Assembly (NCBI RefSeq): GCF_030812315.1
Contig: NZ_JAUSSM010000019.1
Span: 1 to 60,579 of the forward strand
DNA: 60,579 bases
Direction of reading: 5' to 3'
Source: Arthrobacter oryzae
GTDB lineage: Bacteria > Actinomycetota > Actinomycetes > Actinomycetales > Micrococcaceae
The position numbers were made by a program, and so were the translations under genes. Under the pieces are notes generated by a model, which searched no databases, had not been told where the DNA came from, and worked only from the letters and a program-made list of their open reading frames with translations. Each line of letters starts with the position of its first letter. Position 1 is the stretch's first letter. Shown one piece after another: positions 15,897 to 24,360 of this stretch.

Positions 15897-17351
15897 TCAG
15901 CCGCGCTTGAGGGTCCAGCTGGCGCCGTCCGGACCGTCCTCGACGACGACGCCAGCAGCGGCAAGCGTGTCCCGGATGGCATCCGATGCGGCCCAGTCCT
16001 TGGTGGCCCGCGCCTCCGCCCGGGCACCAAGCTGGGCCTCCACGAGGACGCCCAGGGCTGCGTCTGCCTGGTCGTCCCGTGCGGGGGCCGCGACGTCGTT
16101 CAGGCCCAGGACGCGAAGCATGTCGGTGACGGAGTGCAGCGCTGCCCTGGCTGCAGCGTTGTCGCCCGCGGTGAGCGCGGTATTGCCTGCCCGCACGGTG
16201 TCGTGAAGGACGGCCAGCGCCTGCGGAACATTCAAGTCGTCGTCCATGGCCGCAGCAAAGGCGTCCGGCACCTCGCCATGGCTGCCGAACAGGAGGGAAC
16301 CGCCGTCTGACAATGCCCGCACGGCCCGGGCAACGAAGCCGTCAATCCGCTCCATCGCGGCGGAGGCTTCCTGCAGCGACGTGGGCTGGTAGTCCAGGAT
16401 GGAGCGGTACTGTGCCTGGCCAAGGTAGTAGCGCACCACGCGCGGCGAAGCGATCTCAAGCATTTCGGTGGGGCTGACGGTGTTGCCGATGGACTTGGAC
16501 ATCTTTTCGCCCTGGTACGTCACCATGCCGTTGTGCATCCAGAAGTTGGCGAACGCGTGGCCTGCCGCCTGGGACTGAGCCATCTCGTTTTCGTGGTGCG
16601 GGAACCGGAGGTCCAGTCCCCCGCCATGGATGTCGAACTCGGTACCGAGGTATTTGGTCACCATGGCCGAGCACTCCAGATGCCAGCCCGGCCGGCCGGT
16701 GCCCCAGGGCGAAACCCAGCTGGCCGTCGTCGGCTCCCCTTCCTTGTGACCCTTCCACAGCGCAAAGTCCCTCGGGTCCTTCTTCCCGCGCGGATCGGCG
16801 TCGGCAGCGCCCTGCATTTCATCGATCTTCTGGCGGGTCAGGGACCCGTAACGGTTCCACGAGCGGACGTCGAAATAGACGTCGCCGGAATCGTCGAGGG
16901 CGGGGTAGGCATGGCCGCGATCGATCAGGCGCTGGATCAGCGAGTGCATCTCCGGGATATGGCCGGTGGCGCGCGGCTCGTACGTGGGACGGGAAACGCC
17001 CAGGGTGTCATAAGCATTGAGGAATGCCTGCTCGTAGCGGTAGGCCAGCGCCCACCATTCCTCTTCCCGGATGTCGTCCGGGCCTTCCTCGAAGTCCGGC
17101 TCAAAGGAGGCGGCTGACTTGGCGAGGATTTTGTCGTCGATGTCCGTGACGTTCCGGACCACGGTCACGCGGAATTTCCGGTATTCGAGCCAGCGGGTGA
17201 GCTGGTCAAAAGCAATGGCTGACCGAATGTGTCCGACATGCGGCAGTCCCTGCACCGTCGCGCCGCAGTAGTACAGGCTCACTTTGCCCGGTGTCAGAGG
17301 GACGAAGTCGCGGACTTCGGCGGATGCTGTGTCGTAAAAGCGCAAGGTCAC
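15897..17351 (-). CDS. cysS: Cysteinyl-tRNA synthetase
   Basis: Class I synthetase of 484 residues charging tRNA-Cys. The HIGH-like motif is HVGHIRSA, preceded by the zinc-ligand Cys in YYCGATVQG; the KMSKS motif is GEKMSKSIGN. C-terminal helical domain present. GTG start with TAATCT 6 bases upstream, so probably leaderless, although GGAG also lies in between. It is MshC-like in the first motifs, but full length and KMSKS context fit CysS. Confidence 0.93.
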   Translation of the reverse strand: MTLRFYDTASAEVRDFVPLTPGKVSLYYCGATVQGLPHVGHIRSAIAFDQLTRWLEYRKFRVTVVRNVTDIDDKILAKSAASFEPDFEEGPDDIREEEWWALAYRYEQAFLNAYDTLGVSRPTYEPRATGHIPEMHSLIQRLIDRGHAYPALDDSGDVYFDVRSWNRYGSLTRQKIDEMQGAADADPRGKKDPRDFALWKGHKEGEPTTASWVSPWGTGRPGWHLECSAMVTKYLGTEFDIHGGGLDLRFPHHENEMAQSQAAGHAFANFWMHNGMVTYQGEKMSKSIGNTVSPTEMLEIASPRVVRYYLGQAQYRSILDYQPTSLQEASAAMERIDGFVARAVRALSDGGSLLFGSHGEVPDAFAAAMDDDLNVPQALAVLHDTVRAGNTALTAGDNAAARAALHSVTDMLRVLGLNDVAAPARDDQADAALGVLVEAQLGARAEARATKDWAASDAIRDTLAAAGVVVEDGPDGASWTLKRG

Positions 17352-17357
17352 CGCTCC

Positions 17358-17363
17358 AGATTA
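17358..17363 (-). promoter_or_regulatory. -10 box at cysS start
   Basis: TAATCT, 6 bases before GTG 17351. Confidence 0.5.
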
Positions 17364-17379
17364 GCTGATCGCCATGGCC

Positions 17380-17397
17380 GGGCCCGGCGCCGGGCCC
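17380..17397. terminator. Palindrome after lipoprotein gene
   Basis: GGGCCCGGCGCCGGGCCC is a perfect 18-base palindrome lying directly after the stop of the lipoprotein gene (minus strand) and just before the cysS promoter. No U-run follows, so termination is inferred from position and stability. Confidence 0.45.
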
Positions 17398-17398
17398 C

Positions 17399-17725
17399 CT
17401 ATTTGCAGACTTCGCCGATCTTGTTGTTCTGCTCGCTCAGCTGTTGGGTCTGCTCGGCGCTTTTGGTGCCCAGCGAGGTACTGGCGACCTTCTTCATGAT
17501 GTCCGCCATTTTCTGGATGGGCTCGGCAACCTCGGGGGCAACCTTGTCCGCCACTTCCTGGTAGTGCTTGGCGATCTGGTCAGCCTGCTGCTGCTCGTTT
17601 CCAGTGGGCACGAAGGTGTCCCCATTGAGGAACTTGCAGCTTTCCTCGACACTCATTTTTGGCGTTCCGCAACCGCTCAGCAACATTCCTGCAATGAGTA
17701 CGACGGCGGCAAGCGGCTTCTTCAC
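17399..17725 (-). CDS. Small lipoprotein, function unknown
   Basis: 108 residues. Signal peptide with lipobox LLSGC (Cys near residue 19), followed by a helical, Gln/Lys-rich domain with two further Cys (in ESCKF and GEVCK) that could form a disulfide. It would be anchored to the outer face of the membrane. GTG start with GGAG eight or so bases upstream. I do not recognise a family. Confidence 0.75.
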   Translation of the reverse strand: MKKPLAAVVLIAGMLLSGCGTPKMSVEESCKFLNGDTFVPTGNEQQQADQIAKHYQEVADKVAPEVAEPIQKMADIMKKVASTSLGTKSAEQTQQLSEQNNKIGEVCK

Positions 17726-17793
17726 GAGGGGTCTCCTGGAGTGTTCGGCAGAGGTCTGACTCCCTTAAGCCTAGGCGAAAGGCGTGCCCGGCC

Positions 17794-18288
17794 TCAGCCC
17801 GCCCGGTAGACCAGCGCTGTGGCGAGGGCGGAAATGCCCTCCCCGCGTCCGGTGAAGCCGAGGCCGTCGCTGGTGGTGGCGCTGACGCTGACCGGGGCTC
17901 CGGCCGCCGCGCTGAGGACGGCTTGGGACTCCTGCCGGCGTGGACCGAATTTTGGCCTGTTGGCCACGAACTGAACCGCGATATTCCCGATCTCGAAACC
18001 TTCCGCCCTCACTATGCGCGCAGCCTCGGCGAGGAGCGTCACACCGGAGGCACCGGCGAATTCCGGGCGGTCGGTGCCGAAGTGGGTGCCGAGATCGCCG
18101 ATCCCGGAGGCCGAAAAGAGGGCGTCCGCCGCGGCATGGGCCACGGGGTCGCCGTCGGAGTGGCCGGCCAGGCCCTGCTCGCCGTCCCACAGAAGGCCGC
18201 CCAGCCACAGCGCCCGCGGATTGTCCGCGGTGGCAAAAGCGTGGACGTCGATGCCGATTCCGGTTCTGGGAATGATGGGAACTGCCAT
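17794..18288 (-). CDS. ispF: 2-C-methyl-D-erythritol 2,4-cyclodiphosphate synthase
   Basis: 164 residues, normal for the family. It cyclises CDP-methylerythritol 2-phosphate in the MEP isoprenoid pathway. Metal-binding GIDVHAF and the AGHSDGDPVAHA and TSDGLGFTGRGEGI motifs are present. The ATG at 18288 follows the ispD stop by two bases with GGAAGG at the end of ispD, so IspD and IspF are translated together and catalyse steps three and five of the same pathway. Confidence 0.93.
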   Translation of the reverse strand: MAVPIIPRTGIGIDVHAFATADNPRALWLGGLLWDGEQGLAGHSDGDPVAHAAADALFSASGIGDLGTHFGTDRPEFAGASGVTLLAEAARIVRAEGFEIGNIAVQFVANRPKFGPRRQESQAVLSAAAGAPVSVSATTSDGLGFTGRGEGISALATALVYRAG

Positions 18289-18290
18289 GA

Positions 18291-19112
18291 TCAGCCTTCC
18301 ACCCAACGTACGCCCAAGGGACCTTCGAGCAGGCCCTCGGCAATGATCAGGTCCAGGGGTGTGGTGATCTTGAGTGACTGGCTGGCCCCGCGGACGGCGT
18401 GGACCGGAACACCGAGCCGTTCCACGAGCATCGCGTCATCGGTAATGGCGGCGGACTGAGCTTCGTCGAGGCCCGCCACTTCGCGATGGGCCTTCATCAA
18501 CGTGTCAAGGTCAAACCCCTGCGGAGTCTGCACGGCGCGGAGCTTCTCCCTCGGAGCCGTACCGACGACCACCTCCGGCGCAATCAGGGCGTCCTCGTCG
18601 GTCGTTGCTTCAACCGTCTTGACGGTATCCACCACCGGCATGACCGGGATGACGGCCAAGGCGCCAGCCGCAAGCGAGTCGACCACTCGGTGGAAGACGG
18701 ATTCCGGCGTCAGCGCCCGCGCGGCGTCGTGGACGAGCACGGCCTGCGTGCCATCTTCCAGGACCGCCAAGGCTGAACGCACGGAGTCAGCGCGCGTTGC
18801 GCCTCCGTCCACCAGCGTCAGCAGGGGCCCGCCGTCGACAAGCTCGTCCTTGAAGTCATCGCACATCTGCCGGAGTGCACCGTCGCCTGCCGGCAGGGCT
18901 ACGCAGACCTGCTGGGCGACGCCGGACGCAACTATCCCGCGCAGGGCGTGCATCAGGATGGGTTCCCCGCCGAGGGGGACCCTCGCTTTGGGCATGCCGT
19001 ATCCAAGCCGCTGGCCTGACCCGGCCGCGACCAGGACAACGGCGACAACTGGGCGGGGGCGGTGGTCCCCGGTGTCCGGCCCGGAACCGGCCGAAAATTC
19101 TGTTGCACTCAT
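18291..19112 (-). CDS. ispD: 2-C-methyl-D-erythritol 4-phosphate cytidylyltransferase
   Basis: 273 residues. It transfers CMP to methylerythritol phosphate in the MEP pathway. The nucleotide-binding VVLVAAGSGQRLGYGMPKA near residue 25 and VHDAARALT are diagnostic. The ATG at 19112 is chosen because TAGTGT lies 7 bases before it; a longer frame would start inside low-complexity sequence near the carD terminator. It is the first gene of the ispD-ispF pair. An N-terminal extension of about 20 residues precedes the Rossmann start. Confidence 0.9.
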   Translation of the reverse strand: MSATEFSAGSGPDTGDHRPRPVVAVVLVAAGSGQRLGYGMPKARVPLGGEPILMHALRGIVASGVAQQVCVALPAGDGALRQMCDDFKDELVDGGPLLTLVDGGATRADSVRSALAVLEDGTQAVLVHDAARALTPESVFHRVVDSLAAGALAVIPVMPVVDTVKTVEATTDEDALIAPEVVVGTAPREKLRAVQTPQGFDLDTLMKAHREVAGLDEAQSAAITDDAMLVERLGVPVHAVRGASQSLKITTPLDLIIAEGLLEGPLGVRWVEG

Positions 19113-19119
19113 GGGCACA

Positions 19120-19125
19120 ACACTA
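19120..19125 (-). promoter_or_regulatory. -10 box, leaderless ispD start
   Basis: TAGTGT, 7 bases before ATG 19112. No Shine-Dalgarno is visible. Confidence 0.55.
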
Positions 19126-19188
19126 CGTGCCCGCCCGCTTCCGGTGCCCGGCAAAATCCCGGGATTCGTCAAAATCCGGGCAAAAAGA

Positions 19189-19218
19189 AACCCCGGCGGC
19201 TGGTGAGCCACCGGGGTT
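19189..19218 (-). terminator. Terminator after carD
   Basis: AACCCCGG pairs with CCGGGGTT, with an inner GGCT/AGCC stem. On the minus strand it is followed by TTTCTTTTTG, a clear U-run. It starts 6 bases after the carD stop. Confidence 0.85.
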
Positions 19219-19224
19219 CAATTC

Positions 19225-19707
19225 TTAGGAAGCCAAGACCTCGTCGAGAACGCTTGCAGCCTTCTCTTCGTCCGTCTTTTCAGCCAGTGCCAGTTCTGAA
19301 ATCAGAATCTGGCGGGCCTTGGCCAGCATACGCTTCTCACCTGCGGAAAGGCCGCGGTCGTGATCACGGCGCCACAGGTCACGAACGACCTCTGCCACCT
19401 TGATGACGTCCCCGGAAGCAAGCTTCTCCAGATTTGCCTTGTAACGACGCGACCAGTTGGTAGGCTCTTCAGTGAACTCGGCCCGGAGCACGTCAAACAC
19501 ATGCTCCAAACCTTCTTTGCCCACTACGTCGCGAACACCAACAAGGTCAACGTTCTCTGCTGGAACTTCAATGGTCAGATCACCCTGAGCCACCTTGAGC
19601 TTGAGATACATCTTCTCTTCGCCCTTAATGGTGCGCATCTTGATTTCTTCAATTTTTGCTGCACCGTGGTGAGGGTAAACTACTGTCTCGCCGACCTCAA
19701 AAACCAT
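19225..19707 (-). CDS. carD: CarD family RNA polymerase-binding regulator
   Basis: 160 residues. The N-terminal Tudor-like domain (FEVGETVVYPHHGAAKI) binds the RNA polymerase beta subunit; the C-terminal basic helical domain has the DNA-contacting Trp in VVRDLWRRDHD. Actinobacterial CarD stabilises open complexes, notably at rRNA promoters. ATG 19707 follows an AAGGGG stretch about ten bases upstream; TAAACT at 19734-19739 is a possible -10 for a leadered message. Confidence 0.92.
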   Translation of the reverse strand: MVFEVGETVVYPHHGAAKIEEIKMRTIKGEEKMYLKLKVAQGDLTIEVPAENVDLVGVRDVVGKEGLEHVFDVLRAEFTEEPTNWSRRYKANLEKLASGDVIKVAEVVRDLWRRDHDRGLSAGEKRMLAKARQILISELALAEKTDEEKAASVLDEVLAS

Positions 19708-19733
19708 GTGGACTTTCCCCTTTCCCGCAGACC

Positions 19734-19739
19734 AGTTTA
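19734..19739 (-). promoter_or_regulatory. Possible carD -10 box
   Basis: TAAACT about 26 bases upstream of the carD ATG, leaving room for a short leader with a Shine-Dalgarno. No convincing -35. Confidence 0.35.
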
Positions 19740-20031
19740 TCACGATTCAGGCATACGACTGGCACGGATCCGGGCCGGGAACCGCGTAAATACAGGGAAA
19801 ATGGGGGTAATCCACCCCCGCCAACCCCTTGACGAATGCGGATATTAGTGCATGAAGGGGGTCATGCCAAGGGACCCCGGATGGTCTTCCGGGCCCGGCG
19901 GAGGTGTGCGGAGCCGTTGGGTTGGGGCTTGTTTCCGGACACCAATGTGTACTGCCCGAATCCTTGTTTGAGACGGTTTGAGGATAGGCTATGGCTGAAT
20001 AATGTTTCAAGACTCTCAAGGAGTGCGTGAC

Positions 20032-20583
20032 GTGCGTTTCACTGCGATGAACCGGGGCCAGCGCGGCAAGCTGGCAATGGCAACGGCAGCAGTTGCCATC
20101 GGCCTGCTGTCCGTAACCGGCTGCGGCTACATCAACGCCCAGCAGACCACAGAGCAGTACTCGGCATCGGACGGCACCAGGGAAGATCTTGGCCCGCTCC
20201 AGATCCGCAACTTCATGATCGTCTCCACCGGCGAGGACAAGCCGGGCCGCGTGATCGGTGCGATTTACAACTCGTCTTCCAGCGACGTCAAGCTGACTAT
20301 CAACGGGGCAGGGGGCTCGCAGACGCAGGTGTCTGTGAAGCCGAATTCCTACACCCTGCTTAACAACTCCACGGATCCGGCGATCCTCAGCAGCACCGGG
20401 GCCATCCCGGGCTCGCTGTCCGAGGTCAGCATTTCCGAAGACGGCACCAACCAGAACGCCAAGGTCAGGGTGCCCGTCCTGGACGCGACGCTGCCCGAAT
20501 ACAAGGAGTACCTGCCGGAAGGCAGCGAGCCCACCGTCTCGGAGACGGCCACCCCGACTCCCACGAGCAGCGAAAGCCACTAA
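20032..20583 (+). CDS. Secreted lipoprotein, function unknown
   Basis: 183 residues. Lipobox in LLSVTGC, then an immunoglobulin-like all-beta domain (RNFMIVSTGEDKPGRVIGAIYNSSSSDVKLTI..), and a Thr/Ser/Pro/Glu-rich C-terminal tail. The layout resembles the mycobacterial LpqE type, but I cannot assign a role. GTG 20032 is chosen because AAGGAG lies eight bases before it. It is convergent with regX3. Confidence 0.78.
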   Translation: MRFTAMNRGQRGKLAMATAAVAIGLLSVTGCGYINAQQTTEQYSASDGTREDLGPLQIRNFMIVSTGEDKPGRVIGAIYNSSSSDVKLTINGAGGSQTQVSVKPNSYTLLNNSTDPAILSSTGAIPGSLSEVSISEDGTNQNAKVRVPVLDATLPEYKEYLPEGSEPTVSETATPTPTSSESH

Positions 20584-20625
20584 CCCGGCCACGCAGACTC
20601 AGGTACGCAGATCAGATACGCAAAA

Positions 20626-20654
20626 GGAGGGCTCCCGCCGGGCGGGAGCCCTCC
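20626..20654. terminator. Bidirectional terminator, lipoprotein / regX3
   Basis: ggagggctcccgcc pairs with ggcgggagccctcc, with A-run before and T-rich sequence after, between two convergent genes. It can serve both strands. Confidence 0.8.
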
Positions 20655-20691
20655 ATTTGTGAATCCGGCTTTCTTCCTAACCGGCCGTTGC

Positions 20692-21372
20692 CTAGGGCTC
20701 GAATTTGTAACCCAGGCCCCGGACGGTCACAAGGTACCGCGGGGCCGACGGGTCCGGCTCGATCTTGCTGCGCAGCCTCTTAACATGGACGTCCAGCGTC
20801 TTGGTGTCCCCGACGTAGTCTGATCCCCAGACCCGGTCGATGAGCTGGCCGCGGGTAAGCACCCTGCCGGAATTGCGCAGCAGCATTTCCAGCAGCTCGA
20901 ATTCCTTCAGCGGCAGCGACACCTGTTCACCGTCGACGCTCACCACGTGGCGTTCAACATCCATCCTCACGGGCCCCGCCTGGACCGTGTTGGTGATCAG
21001 CTCCTCCGGCTCCCCCTGCCGCCGAAGGACAGCCCTGACGCGGGCAACAAGCTCGCGGGAGGAATATGGTTTGGTGACGTAGTCATCGGCCCCGAGTTCC
21101 AGCCCTACGACCTTGTCAATTTCGGCGTCTTTGGCGGTCAGCATGATGACGGGCACCATGGAGCGCTGGCGCAGCTGCCGGCACACCTCGGTGCCGGACT
21201 GGCCGGGCAACTGGAGGTCCAGCAGCACCAGGTCAGCGCCGTTGCGGTCGAACTCCGTGATGGCGTCCAAGCCGTTGTCCACGACTTCCACCTCGAATCC
21301 TTCCTTGCCCAGGAGGTAGGACAGTGGGTCGCTGAACGACTCTTCATCCTCGACTATGAGAATCCTGCTCAA
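20692..21372 (-). CDS. regX3: Two-component response regulator, RegX3 type
   Basis: 226 residues, OmpR/PhoB class. Receiver domain with phospho-acceptor Asp52 (LVLLDLQLPG), conserved Lys in YVTKPYS; C-terminal winged helix (RGQLIDRVWGSDYVGDTKTLDVHVKRLRSKIE). Partner of SenX3 in the phosphate-starvation response of actinobacteria. The start is a TTG overlapping the senX3 stop as TTGA, with AAGGAG seven bases upstream, so it is translationally coupled. Confidence 0.92.
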   Translation of the reverse strand: MSRILIVEDEESFSDPLSYLLGKEGFEVEVVDNGLDAITEFDRNGADLVLLDLQLPGQSGTEVCRQLRQRSMVPVIMLTAKDAEIDKVVGLELGADDYVTKPYSSRELVARVRAVLRRQGEPEELITNTVQAGPVRMDVERHVVSVDGEQVSLPLKEFELLEMLLRNSGRVLTRGQLIDRVWGSDYVGDTKTLDVHVKRLRSKIEPDPSAPRYLVTVRGLGYKFEP

Positions 21373-22598
21373 GCGCTGGCTCCTTGCTCATGGACGCCGG
21401 TGGCGTCGTGACTGTGTGGTGAGGTGCTACGGGCGGCCGCTGCGGGCGCCGCGGGGGCGTCGCCGTCGTCCTGCCCCTCCATCTCTGGAAGTCGGATGGT
21501 GAAGGTGGAGCCCTGGCCGGGCTGCGACCACAGCGTCACTTCCCCGCCGTGGTTGGAGATGACGTGTTTGACGATGCTCAGACCCAGGCCCGTGCCGCCC
21601 GTCTGCCGCGACCTCGCTGCATCCACACGGTAGAAGCGTTCGAAGACACGTTCCTGGTCCTCCGGGCTCAGGCCGTCCCCCTGGTCAGTGACAGAGATGG
21701 AGATCAGGCCTTCCTTGGCGCGCACGCCGATCCCCACCCGGGTGTTCTCGGGCGAGTAGCGGATGGCGTTGTCGATCAGGTTTCGCAGCGCCGTGACCAG
21801 CAGGTCCTGGTCACCGTAGACCATGGCGTCCACGCGTCCGCCGACCACGATGGAGATGTTCTTGCTTTCAGCTGGCAGTTGCGAACGGTCCACGGCCTCG
21901 GTGATCACTGAATTGACGTCCACGGGATGTCCCTGCTGGGCCACGTTGGCGCCCTGCAGCCGGGAGAGCTCGATGATGTCCTGCACCAGTGCTGCGAGCC
22001 GCGCCGACTCCTTCTCCATGCGCTTGGCAAAACGGCGGACGGCCACTTCGTCGTCAGCCGACGATTCCAGGGCCTCGGCCAGCAGGGAAATGGCGCCTAC
22101 CGGCGTCTTGAGTTCATGCGAAACGTTGGCAACAAAGTCGTTGCGGATCTCCTCAGTGCGGGTGATCTCGGTCCGGTCGTCAGCGAGCAGGAGGATGTAT
22201 TCCTCACCGAGCATGGCTGCGCGGACCTGGACGATGATGGTCCCCTGGCCCAGCGGGCCGCGGGGCAGTTCAAACTGCTTCTCGAGGATGACGCCGTCCC
22301 GCCGCACCCTGGCCGTCATGTCCAGGAGCTGTGCGTGGACCACGGTGTGCCCGCGGACCAGGCCGAAGGCATAAGCGGCCGGGCTCGCCCTCACCACGCC
22401 GTCGATCGCGTCGACCACCACAAAGGCACGGCCGACGACGGCGAGCACCTCGGCAGCCCCGGGAGGCAGCGCAGGTTCGTCGAATTCAACGTCCACCAGC
22501 TTGCGCTGCTGTTCGCTCACCCTGAAGGCGAGCACGCCAAAGATGCCGAAAGACAGACCGACCAGGCCTGCGATGACACCGATGAGCATTGGATCCAC
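21369..22598 (-). CDS. senX3: Phosphate-sensing histidine kinase, SenX3 type
   Basis: 409 residues. One N-terminal membrane helix (about 4-26), a PAS-like sensor region, HisKA with His161 in NVSHELKTPVG, and a HATPase domain with N box (LRNLIDNAIRYS), DQGDGL and GGTGLGLSIV. Single-helix topology is typical of SenX3/PhoR of actinobacteria, which sense through PhoU and the Pst transporter. GTG start with TAAGCT 6 bases upstream. A tandem 11-base PHO-box-like site lies 60-105 bases upstream, suggesting autoregulation. Confidence 0.92.
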   Translation of the reverse strand: MDPMLIGVIAGLVGLSFGIFGVLAFRVSEQQRKLVDVEFDEPALPPGAAEVLAVVGRAFVVVDAIDGVVRASPAAYAFGLVRGHTVVHAQLLDMTARVRRDGVILEKQFELPRGPLGQGTIIVQVRAAMLGEEYILLLADDRTEITRTEEIRNDFVANVSHELKTPVGAISLLAEALESSADDEVAVRRFAKRMEKESARLAALVQDIIELSRLQGANVAQQGHPVDVNSVITEAVDRSQLPAESKNISIVVGGRVDAMVYGDQDLLVTALRNLIDNAIRYSPENTRVGIGVRAKEGLISISVTDQGDGLSPEDQERVFERFYRVDAARSRQTGGTGLGLSIVKHVISNHGGEVTLWSQPGQGSTFTIRLPEMEGQDDGDAPAAPAAAARSTSPHSHDATGVHEQGASA

Positions 22599-22604
22599 GG
22601 CTCC

Positions 22605-22610
22605 AGCTTA
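22605..22610 (-). promoter_or_regulatory. -10 box at senX3 start
   Basis: TAAGCT, 6 bases before GTG 22598. Confidence 0.55.
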
Positions 22611-22658
22611 TGCTCTGCCCCGGGCGCCAACGACGAATGTGATGCGATAACCCGATGG

Positions 22659-22702
22659 GTTCAACTAACGTTCACCTATAGGTGCGTAACAGTTCACCGG
22701 CC
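22659..22702. promoter_or_regulatory. PHO-box-like tandem 11-base repeats
   Basis: Four contiguous 11-base units: GTTCAACTAAC, GTTCACCTATA, GGTGCGTAACA, GTTCACCGGCC. Units 1, 2 and 4 carry the GTTCA[CA]C core of actinobacterial PHO boxes bound by PhoP/RegX3-type regulators; unit 3 is degenerate but makes a CACCTATAGGTG palindrome with unit 2. The site lies between the divergent senX3 and phoU. Confidence 0.75.
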
Positions 22703-22794
22703 GCTGACAGAGTTATCAGTTGGACTGCTGAGCGGTGACACGAAATCTGCCCGCCACCACGGTGGGGAAAGGATTTCCAAGGAAAGGACGCGTA

Positions 22795-23457
22795 GTGCGT
22801 AAGGTTTTTCAGGAGGAGCTCACACAGGTGGGCGAGCAGCTCGTCGAGATTTCAAAGCTGGTCAGCGAGGCCATTGACAAGGCCACGACCGCTTTCGAAG
22901 GCGCGGACGTCGACCTCGCCCAGGACGTCATCGCCGCTGACGCAAGGATCGACTTCCTGCAGAACAGCCTGGACGAGCGTGCCATCGATATCCTCGCCCT
23001 CCAGGGGCCCGTGGCCAGCGACCTTCGGATGATCGTGGGTTCGCTGCGGATGAGTGCCTCGCTGGAGCGGATGGGCGACCTCGCCCGGCACATCGCCCAG
23101 CTGGCGCGGCTCCGCTTCCCCGCCACGGTGATTCCGCCGCAGCTCGCGGACACCTTCAAGAGCTTCGCCGAACAGGACCTTCTGATCGCGAACAAGCTCA
23201 CCGAACTGCTGGAAACGCGTGACCTGGAAGTCGCCCGCGACATCCTCAAAGCAAATGCCACGGTCAACGACCTGCACCTGAGCGTCTTCAAGGCAATCGC
23301 CCGCAGCGACTGGAGCGAGTCCCCGGCCACCACCGTGGACGTTGCCCTTGCCAGCCGCTACTTCGAGCGGTTCGCTGACCATGGCGTCTCCGTTGCCCAG
23401 AAGGTCACGTACCTGGTCACCGGCGCCTGGCACCCGAACAGCACCGAAATCAGCTGA
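22795..23457 (+). CDS. phoU: Phosphate signalling protein PhoU
   Basis: 220 residues, an all-helical protein of two three-helix bundles with the repeated metal-site motif (LAQDVIAADARID.. and the second bundle LEVARDILKANATVNDLH). It links the Pst phosphate transporter to the histidine kinase. GTG 22795 is preceded by GGAAAGGA. TTGGAC (22720) with AAATCT at 17-base spacing is a possible promoter just downstream of the PHO box. Confidence 0.92.
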   Translation: MRKVFQEELTQVGEQLVEISKLVSEAIDKATTAFEGADVDLAQDVIAADARIDFLQNSLDERAIDILALQGPVASDLRMIVGSLRMSASLERMGDLARHIAQLARLRFPATVIPPQLADTFKSFAEQDLLIANKLTELLETRDLEVARDILKANATVNDLHLSVFKAIARSDWSESPATTVDVALASRYFERFADHGVSVAQKVTYLVTGAWHPNSTEIS

Positions 23458-23465
23458 TTTCCCTG

Positions 23466-23528
23466 GAGTTTTTGTCCAGATAATGGCCTTTGGCGGGCAC
23501 TTTGGCGGCATTATCTGGACAAAAACTC
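23466..23528. repeat. 20-base perfect inverted repeat after phoU
   Basis: 23466-23485 is the exact reverse complement of 23509-23528, with a 23-base loop that holds two copies of ctttggcgg. Each arm carries a run of five T or A. It starts nine bases after the phoU stop and may terminate phoU, but the long loop and arm are unusual for a simple terminator. Confidence 0.65.
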
Positions 23529-23550
23529 GAAGTTGAGGGGGACAACGACG

Positions 23551-23581
23551 GCGGGCCGGTCACCTAGGGTGGCCGGCCCGC
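23551..23581. terminator. Terminator after gpmA
   Basis: GCGGGCCGG pairs with CCGGCCCGC, with an inner CACC/GGTG stem and one mismatch. It lies 20 bases beyond the gpmA stop. Confidence 0.6.
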
Positions 23582-23600
23582 AGTCGTTTAACGCGTAACT

Positions 23601-24347
23601 TTACTTTTTGCCCTGGTTGGCCACCGCAAGGATGGCTTCCGCAGCAGCCTCCGGGTCGAGGTACGTGCCGCCCGGCTTGACGGGCTGGAAGTCCTCGTCG
23701 AGGTCGTACACCAGCGGGATGCCGGTGGGGATGTTCAGGCTCGCGATGGCTTCGTCGCTGATGCCGTCAAGGTGCTTGACGAGCGCACGCAGTGAGTTGC
23801 CGTGGGCGGTGACCAGGACGGTCTTGCCGGCCTTGAGGTCTTCCTTGATGTCCGATTCCCAGTAGGGCATCAGGCGGACAAGGACGTCCTTCAGGCATTC
23901 GGTGCGCGGGAGGGCGTCGCCCAGGTCCGCGTAACGGGGATCGTGCGCCTGGGAGAATTCGCTGTTGTCGTCCAGGGGCGGCGGCGGGGTGTCGTAGGAA
24001 CGGCGCCACTCCATGAACTGCTCTTCGCCGTACTCGGCGAGCGTCTGTGCCTTGTCCTTGCCCTGCAGGGCGCCGTAGTGGCGTTCGTTCAGGCGCCAGT
24101 CGCGCTTGACGGGGATCCAGCCGCGGTCGGCCTTGTCCAGGGAGATGTTGGCCGTGTTGATGGCCCGCTTCAGGAGCGAGGTGTAGAGGACATCCGGGAG
24201 AACATCGTTCTCAACCAGGAGCTCGCCGCCGCGTGCTGCTTCCTCGCGGCCTTGGTCATTGAGGTCAACGTCCACCCAGCCGGTGAACAGGTTCTTGGCG
24301 TTCCATTCGCTGTGGCCGTGGCGCAGCAGAATCAGCTTGTAAGTCAT
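23601..24347 (-). CDS. gpmA: 2,3-bisphosphoglycerate-dependent phosphoglycerate mutase
   Basis: 248 residues; glycolytic interconversion of 3- and 2-phosphoglycerate. Phospho-His motif LLRHGHSEWN near residue 10, substrate motif NERHYGALQG, second catalytic His in TAHGNSLRALVKHL. ATG start with TAGGAT 7 bases upstream, so likely leaderless. Confidence 0.94.
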   Translation of the reverse strand: MTYKLILLRHGHSEWNAKNLFTGWVDVDLNDQGREEAARGGELLVENDVLPDVLYTSLLKRAINTANISLDKADRGWIPVKRDWRLNERHYGALQGKDKAQTLAEYGEEQFMEWRRSYDTPPPPLDDNSEFSQAHDPRYADLGDALPRTECLKDVLVRLMPYWESDIKEDLKAGKTVLVTAHGNSLRALVKHLDGISDEAIASLNIPTGIPLVYDLDEDFQPVKPGGTYLDPEAAAEAILAVANQGKK

Positions 24348-24354
24348 GGTTTTT

Positions 24355-24360
24355 ATCCTA
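24355..24360 (-). promoter_or_regulatory. -10 box, leaderless gpmA start
   Basis: TAGGAT, 7 bases before ATG 24347; an A-rich gap and no Shine-Dalgarno. Confidence 0.55.

Noticed and set aside
19744..20031. A small protein gene between carD and the lipoprotein gene
   Set aside because: The only open frame is short, has no ribosome binding site and no actinobacterial third-position GC pattern; the region looks regulatory.
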